Assembly (NCBI GenBank): GCA_003476595.1
Contig: DMTU01000258.1
Span: 1 to 9,081 of the forward strand
Length of the DNA stretch: 9,081 nucleotides
Reading direction: 5' to 3'
Source: Acidimicrobiaceae bacterium
Lineage (GTDB): Bacteria; Actinomycetota; Acidimicrobiia; Acidimicrobiales; Salinilacustritrichaceae
In this document: in pieces, positions 6,138 through 9,081 of the stretch
Layout: each line of letters opens with the position of its first letter
Position numbering within the stretch: position 1 is the first letter of the stretch
The notes under the pieces: generated by a model
Told to the model about the DNA's origin: nothing
Seen by the model: the letters and a program-made list of their open reading frames with translations, nothing else
Database searches by the model: none
Made by a program: the position numbers and the translations under genes

Positions 6138-6468
6138 ACTGGTCTGCTGCCGCAGACCCCATGAGGCCGCGGCGCTCGGCCTCGGCATCGGGGAGGCGGA
6201 GCAGCTTGTGGCGGACGATCTCGTCCGCGAGTCGCAGGGATCGCTCCACGCCGTCGAGCGCACCCGGCTCGGCGAGGATCTCGTACACCACGTAGGACCC
6301 TTCGGTCCGGTGGTCGATCTCGTACGCGAACGTACGACGACCCCAGAAGTCGGTGGAGGCGACCATGCCTGCTTCGTTGCAACGGCCTTCGATCGACTCG
6401 ACCTGGCTCTTGGCCTGGTCTTCGTCGAGATCGCCGTTGATGATGACCATCAATTCATAGGCGCGCAT
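6136..6468 (-). CDS. rpsF: 30S ribosomal protein S6
   Basis: Small-subunit platform protein that forms a heterodimer with S18. The 110 residues have the family pattern: MRAYELMVIINGDLDEDQAKSQVESI at the N-terminus (beta strand then helix), WGRRTFAYEIDHRTEGSYVVYEI in the middle (42-64), and RSLRLADEIVRHKLLRL (76-92). Length is normal. The frame stays open 126 nt further upstream, but the real start is the ATG at 6468, because S6 homology begins exactly there and AGGAAGG lies 11 nt before it. This is the first gene of the rpsF-ssb-rpsR-rplI operon. It follows a leader of about 70 nt with two hairpins, which may allow feedback by S6:S18. The stop codon overlaps the ssb ribosome-binding site. Confidence 0.97.
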   Translation of the reverse strand: MRAYELMVIINGDLDEDQAKSQVESIEGRCNEAGMVASTDFWGRRTFAYEIDHRTEGSYVVYEILAEPGALDGVERSLRLADEIVRHKLLRLPDAEAERRGLMGSAAADQ

Positions 6469-6491
6469 GCCTACGGACACCTTCCTGTGGA

Positions 6492-6525
6492 TCCGGCAGG
6501 GCCGGAGCCCCCGCGGCGCGGGAGC
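6492..6525 (-). promoter_or_regulatory. Structured rpsF leader: two adjacent hairpins (candidate S6:S18 autoregulatory element)
   Basis: On the minus strand an 8-bp stem with a GCC triloop (6525-6507, one G-U pair) abuts a second hairpin, TCCGG/CCGGA with loop CCCTG (6506-6492). The rpsF Shine-Dalgarno site begins 5 nt further on, at 6486. It is established that the S6:S18 complex represses rpsF operons in many bacteria by binding a structured leader with a CCG element. CCG is present in both arms of hairpin 2, but I could not match the exact consensus. The element may also be just GC-rich folding. Confidence 0.4.
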
Positions 6526-6547
6526 AGGACGGACAAGGGAACTGCAC

Positions 6548-6553
6548 ATCGTA
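6548..6553 (-). promoter_or_regulatory. Putative -10 box of the rpsF operon promoter
   Basis: TACGAT on the minus strand matches TAnnnT in an AT-richer pocket of the 174-bp gap between the DUF192 gene and rpsF. Transcription would start near 6541, leaving a leader of about 72 nt. A clear -35 element at 17-18 bp is not visible (GTGCCC at best). Confidence 0.45.
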
Positions 6554-6584
6554 TCGATGGAGCTGGTCGTGGGCACATCCACGT

Positions 6585-6605
6585 CCCCCAGCATCCATGT
6601 GGGGG
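6585..6605 (-). terminator. Possible terminator after the DUF192 gene
   Basis: CCCCCA (6585-6590) pairs with TGGGGG (6600-6605) around a 9-nt loop, extendable by G-U pairs. It lies 38-58 nt beyond the DUF192 stop and just upstream of the putative rpsF promoter. There it would insulate the ribosomal operon. No U-tract is present. Confidence 0.35.
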
Positions 6606-6642
6606 GTGACAGGAACGCGCGGGATGGGGCGGTCGGGGTGCC

Positions 6643-7278
6643 TCAGGCCGGGACGGCGCAGGCCTCCGAGCCCACCTGCAGGCGGGCTCCGGGCTCGAAG
6701 CGGGCGGCGAGGGGATCGCCCTGCACCACCTCGATCGCGAACCGGAACGGGCCGGCCGCCGGGTACCGCTCGCAGGCGGCCTCGTCGTCGGATTCGCAGG
6801 GGACCATGTCGGCCCGGGAGACGAAGGCGCCCTCCGCGTCCCACCACCCGATGGTGAGCGGCAGCAGGGTCCGGTACATGTAGAACGAACCCTGGCGGGG
6901 TTCCTCCATGCTGAACAGCATCCCGTCGTGGCCCTCGAGGTCGGTGACCTGCATCAGCCCGGTGGCCCGCTCCTCGGCGGTGTCGGCGTGCAGCAGGCAC
7001 AGCTCCAGCACCTCCCCGGACGCGGCGACGAGCTGGGCGACGACGGTGCCGAACCGCTCGGCCAGGCCACCGGCTGGCGTCGAGGGGGTGGTCTCGGCGG
7101 CGACGGGTCCGAGCTCGGGATCGGCGGGCGAGTTCGCGCCCACCGTCACGCAGGCGGCCACGCCGGCGACGAAGACCGCCGTCACCAGCCAGCGCAGCAG
7201 GCGCGCCCCGCGCACGTCGTCGACCGTGGGAAGCCAGGCCGGCGCCCACGTCGGCGGGTCGAGGAGGGGGTCGGGCAC
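6643..7278 (-). CDS. Membrane-anchored DUF192 domain protein
   Basis: A 211-residue protein with a short cytoplasmic N-terminus ending in Arg residues, one hydrophobic segment (about 29-48, LRWLVTAVFVAGVAACVTVG) and an extracytoplasmic part. The segment lacks a clear signal-peptidase motif, so it is probably a membrane anchor. A Thr/Pro/Ala linker leads to the DUF192 domain (about 90-205). Family marks are ERATGLMQVTDLEGHDGMLFSM (103-124), SFYMYRTLLPLTIGWWDAEGAFV (131-153), the MVPC segment (158-161) and GARLQVG near the end. Cys94, Cys161, Cys169 and Cys207 could form disulfides. The family's biochemical role is unknown. The GTG at 7278 is chosen because no in-frame ATG precedes the membrane segment nearby, though there is no good ribosome-binding site. 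The gene lies 77 bp after panB in the same direction. Confidence 0.88.
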   Translation of the reverse strand: MPDPLLDPPTWAPAWLPTVDDVRGARLLRWLVTAVFVAGVAACVTVGANSPADPELGPVAAETTPSTPAGGLAERFGTVVAQLVAASGEVLELCLLHADTAEERATGLMQVTDLEGHDGMLFSMEEPRQGSFYMYRTLLPLTIGWWDAEGAFVSRADMVPCESDDEAACERYPAAGPFRFAIEVVQGDPLAARFEPGARLQVGSEACAVPA

Positions 7279-7284
7279 GGGATC

Positions 7285-7290
7285 AGTGTG
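7285..7290 (-). promoter_or_regulatory. Weak -10-like box before the DUF192 GTG
   Basis: CACACT, one mismatch from TAnnnT, lies 6 nt before the GTG at 7278. It resembles the leaderless arrangements elsewhere in the window. The evidence is weak, and the gene may instead be read through from panB. Confidence 0.2.
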
Positions 7291-7334
7291 CCCCGGCGAG
7301 GTTCGGCGGCGAAGCGACCGGATGTGCCCCGTCA

Positions 7335-7348
7335 CCGCCGATCGGCGG
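7335..7348 (-). terminator. Perfect 14-bp palindrome just after panB
   Basis: CCGCCGATCGGCGG is fully self-complementary and starts 7 nt beyond the panB stop. It could fold as a 5-bp stem with a GATC loop and act as a weak terminator, or bind a dimeric protein. It lies in the 77-bp gap before the DUF192 gene. Confidence 0.3.
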
Positions 7349-7355
7349 CGATCGG

Positions 7356-8231
7356 TCAGCTCCCGTAGAGGCCCAGCGTCTCGGCGGCCTCGGCGGAGAG
7401 GTGGTAGCTCTCGTCGTCGTTCGGGAACGCACCCGAGCGGACGTCGGCGGCGAAGGCCGAAAGGGCGTCGACCGAGGCCGAACCGATCTCGGCGTAGCGG
7501 CGCACGAACTTGGGGGCCATGCGGTCCTCGATGCCGAGCACGTCGTGGAACACGAGCACCTGGCCGTCGCAGTCGCGGCCGGCACCGATGCCGATGGTGG
7601 GCACGTCGACCGCGTCGGTGACCATGCGGGCGACGGCGTCGGGCACGCCCTCGAGGACGATGGCGAAGCAGCCGGTGGCGGCGAGCGCCTTGGCGTCGGA
7701 CACCAGCTCCATGGCGGCGTCGTGGTGCTTGCCCTGGACCTTGAACCCGCCCATGGCGTGCACGGACTGGGGGGTGAGGCCGAGGTGGCCCATCACCGGG
7801 ATCTCGGCGTCGAGGATGGCCTCGATGACGGGGAGGCGCTTGCGCCCGCCCTCGAGCTTCACCGAGTGCGCACCGGCGCGCACGAGGGCGGCGGCGTTGC
7901 GGACGGCCTCGTGGGCGTCGGTGTGGTAGCTCATCCACGGCAGGTCGGCCACGACCATGGGCAGGCGGCCCTCGGCGGTGGAGGCCTTGAGGCCCCGGGC
8001 CACGGCGCCGGTGTGGTGGGCGATGTCGTCGACGGTGACGGAGAGGGTGTCGTCGTGACCGAGCACGACCATGGCGACGGAGTCGCCGACGAGGATGAGG
8101 TCGACGCCGGCGGCGTGGGCCATCTTGGCGCCGGGGGCGTCGTAGGCGGTGACCATCACCAGCGGCTGGGCCGACGAGCCGTCCGTCGTCTTGACGGCGC
8201 GGATCGCGGGCGCGTTCCAGGACGTGCGCAT
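7356..8231 (-). CDS. panB: 3-methyl-2-oxobutanoate hydroxymethyltransferase (ketopantoate hydroxymethyltransferase)
   Basis: This enzyme transfers a hydroxymethyl group from 5,10-methylene-tetrahydrofolate to alpha-ketoisovalerate, giving ketopantoate. It is the first committed step of pantothenate and CoA synthesis, in the cytosol. The 291 residues form a TIM barrel of slightly more than usual length. Seen are MVTAYDAPGAKMAHAAGVDLILVGDS with metal ligand Asp50, ADLPWMSY with Asp96, KLEGG with Glu127, GHLGLTPQSVHAMGGFKVQG (148-167), and LEGVP with the catalytic Glu194. GIGAGRDCDGQVLVFHDVLG (214-233) is the C-terminal signature. The start is ATG 8231: AGAGGAGA lies 5 nt upstream and family homology begins there, although the frame is open further back. 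No panC or panD is in the window. The gene is divergent from a small zinc-ribbon gene. Confidence 0.97.
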   Translation of the reverse strand: MRTSWNAPAIRAVKTTDGSSAQPLVMVTAYDAPGAKMAHAAGVDLILVGDSVAMVVLGHDDTLSVTVDDIAHHTGAVARGLKASTAEGRLPMVVADLPWMSYHTDAHEAVRNAAALVRAGAHSVKLEGGRKRLPVIEAILDAEIPVMGHLGLTPQSVHAMGGFKVQGKHHDAAMELVSDAKALAATGCFAIVLEGVPDAVARMVTDAVDVPTIGIGAGRDCDGQVLVFHDVLGIEDRMAPKFVRRYAEIGSASVDALSAFAADVRSGAFPNDDESYHLSAEAAETLGLYGS

Positions 8232-8284
8232 GTGGATCTCCTCTGCTCCCGTCCAGCGGCTGGATGCCTGCCGGCGGTGATCCG

Positions 8285-8290
8285 AGCGTA
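8285..8290 (-). promoter_or_regulatory. Putative panB -10 box
   Basis: TACGCT on the minus strand matches TAnnnT and is 53 nt upstream of the panB ATG, giving a leader of about 45 nt that includes the Shine-Dalgarno site. No -35 element is recognisable; the region upstream is almost pure G and C. Confidence 0.4.
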
Positions 8291-8299
8291 CCCCCGTCC

Positions 8300-8312
8300 G
8301 GCCCCCGGGGCC
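8300..8312. repeat. Inverted repeat between divergent panB and zinc-ribbon promoters
   Basis: GGCCCC-C-GGGGCC is a perfect 6-bp inverted repeat with one central base. It lies between the two outward-facing -10 boxes (8290 and 8344). The placement suits an operator, but such motifs are cheap in GC-rich DNA. Confidence 0.25.
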
Positions 8313-8343
8313 ACCCCCTGTCGGCACGATCCCCGGGTGCCGG

Positions 8344-8349
8344 TAGCGT
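8344..8349 (+). promoter_or_regulatory. Putative -10 box for leaderless zinc-ribbon gene
   Basis: TAGCGT fits TAnnnT and is followed by exactly 7 nt and the ATG at 8357, the same geometry as at 1998-2011. There is no Shine-Dalgarno site before this ATG, so a leaderless mRNA is the simplest reading. Confidence 0.5.
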
Positions 8350-8356
8350 CGCCGCC

Positions 8357-8527
8357 ATGGCCATCGGGACATGCGAGAGCTGCGGCAGCGAAGAGGACGT
8401 CACCGAGGTCCGCCGGGTGTACGTCACCCCGGAGGACTGGGACACCGAGGGCAAGGCCGAGCCCCAACCCGGCACCGAGCAGTGGTGCTACGCCTGCCGG
8501 GCGCACTACCCGCACCAGGAGATCTGA
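8357..8527 (+). CDS. Small CxxC/CxxC zinc-ribbon-like protein, function unknown
   Basis: A 56-residue acidic cytosolic protein. Two CxxC knuckles, Cys6-Cys9 (TCESCG) and Cys44-Cys47 (WCYACR), are set 34 residues apart, as expected for a single zinc ribbon. His50 and His53 (AHYPHQ) follow. The middle holds RRVYVTPEDWDTEG. I believe similar small proteins occur in other actinobacteria, but I know of no assigned function. The coding call rests on the paired knuckles, the leaderless -10 box 7 nt before the ATG, a clean fit between panB and the convergent penicillin-binding-protein gene, and a hairpin directly after the stop. The frame is open upstream to 8264, but that part overlaps the panB leader and looks like noise. 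Confidence 0.75.
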   Translation: MAIGTCESCGSEEDVTEVRRVYVTPEDWDTEGKAEPQPGTEQWCYACRAHYPHQEI

Positions 8528-8552
8528 GGCCCCGCCGGGAGGCGCTGGGGCC
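8528..8552. terminator. Bidirectional hairpin terminator between convergent genes
   Basis: GGCCCC (8528-8533) pairs with GGGGCC (8547-8552). The inner GCC/GGC pairs close a GGGA (GNRA-type) tetraloop, with a 3-nt bulge on the right arm. It starts at the base after the zinc-ribbon stop and lies 21 nt beyond the stop of the opposing gene. No U-run is present on either side. Confidence 0.55.
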
Positions 8553-8572
8553 GACCAGGCGAGCCGCGGGCG

Positions 8573-9081
8573 CTACCCGCCGTCGATCACCCCGCCAGCC
8601 GGGCTGGTGGTCGTCGTCGTCGGCGCCGTGGTGGTGGGTGCCGTCGTGGTCGTGGTCGTCGAGGGGGCGGTCGTGGTCGTGGTGCGCGGTCGGGTCGTCG
8701 TGGTCGTGGACGTGCCGTCCTCGTCGGGGTCGTCGTCGTCCGCCTCGGTGGTCGTGGTCTCGTCCGGTTCGGTCGTGGTCGTCTGGCGCGTCGTGGGCGG
8801 CTCGGTGGTCGTGGTGAGGTCCGGGTTCAGCGCCTCACCGGTGAAGGTCGGCCGCGGGAAGTCGCCGTGGTCCGCACCGCCCACGGCCGCCTCCATGAAG
8901 GTGCGCCAGATCTGGGCGGGGAACGACCCGCCGGTGACGTCGCGGCCGCGCACGTCGCGCATGAACCGGGGTCGGCCCGCCTCGTCGACGTCGGGGTACC
9001 CCATCCACACCGCGGTGGTGAGCTGCGGGGTGAAGCCGACGAACCAGGCGTCGCGGTAGTCCTGGGTGGTGCCGGTCTTGC
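8573..9081 (-). CDS. Class A penicillin-binding protein, C-terminal fragment (5' end beyond window)
   Basis: The frame is open to the window edge and yields about 169 C-terminal residues. The fragment begins with KTGTT (codons from 9079), the third active-site motif (KTG box) of the penicillin-binding transpeptidase domain. It is followed by DYRDAWFVGFTPQLTTAVWMGYPD, DVTGGSFPAQIW and the end of the domain, as in bifunctional PBP1-type enzymes that polymerise and cross-link peptidoglycan outside the membrane. The SxxK and SxN motifs, the glycosyltransferase domain and the membrane anchor would be to the right of the window. A 70-residue Thr/Pro/acidic tail (8606-8815) and the ending GGVIDGG follow the domain. 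Which paralogue this is cannot be told from the fragment. The gene converges on the zinc-ribbon gene. Confidence 0.9.
   Translation of the reverse strand, partial: KTGTTQDYRDAWFVGFTPQLTTAVWMGYPDVDEAGRPRFMRDVRGRDVTGGSFPAQIWRTFMEAAVGGADHGDFPRPTFTGEALNPDLTTTTEPPTTRQTTTTEPDETTTTEADDDDPDEDGTSTTTTTRPRTTTTTAPSTTTTTTAPTTTAPTTTTTSPAGGVIDGG
8606..8815 (-). repeat. Low-complexity ACC/ACG repeat coding a Thr-rich tail
   Basis: The tract encodes 70 residues of which 39 are Thr, in runs of 2-6 broken by Glu-Pro, Arg-Pro and Ala-Pro, with a DDDDPDED acidic island. On the plus strand it reads as GTCGTGGTC-type repeats and creates a spurious Val-rich open frame. It is extracytoplasmic in the predicted protein. 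Such runs can change length by replication slippage. Confidence 0.85.

Noticed and set aside
6469..6594. N-terminal extension of S6 in the open frame
   Set aside because: The extra 42 codons cover the leader hairpins and the Shine-Dalgarno site, and S6 homology begins exactly at the ATG at 6468.
5656..6609. Plus-strand 317-codon open frame over ssb and rpsF
   Set aside because: Antisense shadow of two certain genes, with no family resemblance.
8232..8372. 47-codon N-terminal extension of PanB
   Set aside because: PanB homology and a strong AGAGGAGA site place the start at 8231. The extension covers the promoter region and overlaps the start of the divergent gene.
8606..8815. CRISPR or other regular repeat array
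   Set aside because: The repetition is codon-level (Thr codons) inside a reading frame, with no constant repeat and spacer units.
7401..9059. Long 552-codon open frame on the plus strand
   Set aside because: It runs antisense to panB and the penicillin-binding protein and includes the antisense of the Thr-repeat as a poly-Val stretch. Composition is low-complexity, with no recognisable domain. This is the usual artefact of GC-rich third positions.

Overview
The window is high-GC, densely coded DNA with strong G/C bias at third codon positions. It comes from an actinobacterium. An EthA-type Baeyer-Villiger monooxygenase, a SCO6745-family protein, GC-rich U-less hairpins between genes and TAnnnT -10 hexamers directly in front of start codons all fit Actinomycetota. 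An acidimicrobial lineage (Ilumatobacter/Iamia-like) is my best guess, but it rests on general resemblance only. About 95% of the window is coding, and no gene-free stretch exceeds 200 bases. I see no tRNA, rRNA, insertion sequence, integrase, CRISPR array or phage gene.

Left part (1-3201): the 3' four-fifths of an EthA-like flavin monooxygenase runs rightward into a convergent SCO6745-family gene. A hairpin whose two arms carry the two stop codons separates them. The SCO6745-family gene is divergent from an alpha/beta-hydrolase across a 64-bp gap. Both genes look leaderless, with a TAnnnT hexamer 7-8 nt before each ATG. The hydrolase then meets dnaB tail to tail, the two TAG stops sharing the palindrome CTAG.

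Central part (3198-6600, all leftward): the classic cluster rpsF-ssb-rpsR-rplI-dnaB encodes ribosomal proteins S6, S18 and L9, single-strand DNA-binding protein and the replicative helicase. The first four genes are tightly coupled: gaps of 9 and 2 nt, an ATGA overlap, and Shine-Dalgarno sites inside the preceding coding regions. A GC hairpin and a 195-bp gap holding two tandem DnaA-box-like 9-mers precede dnaB. The rpsF leader holds two adjacent hairpins that could be the autoregulatory target of S6:S18. S18 is odd: it lacks the zinc cysteines and has a tail of about 50 residues, first Arg/Gly-rich, then strongly acidic.

Right part (6643-9081): a membrane-anchored DUF192 protein and panB (ketopantoate hydroxymethyltransferase, pantothenate/CoA synthesis) run leftward. 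A 56-residue CxxC/CxxC zinc-ribbon-like protein, apparently leaderless, is divergent from panB. It converges, across a hairpin, on the C-terminus of a class A penicillin-binding protein. That fragment starts at its KTG box and ends in a 70-residue threonine-rich tail.

Most of this is conserved housekeeping DNA. I find no convincing new multi-gene system. The points most worth checking are the S18 tail, the repeated leaderless promoter geometry, the rpsF leader, the stop-codon-pairing terminator and the small zinc-ribbon protein.
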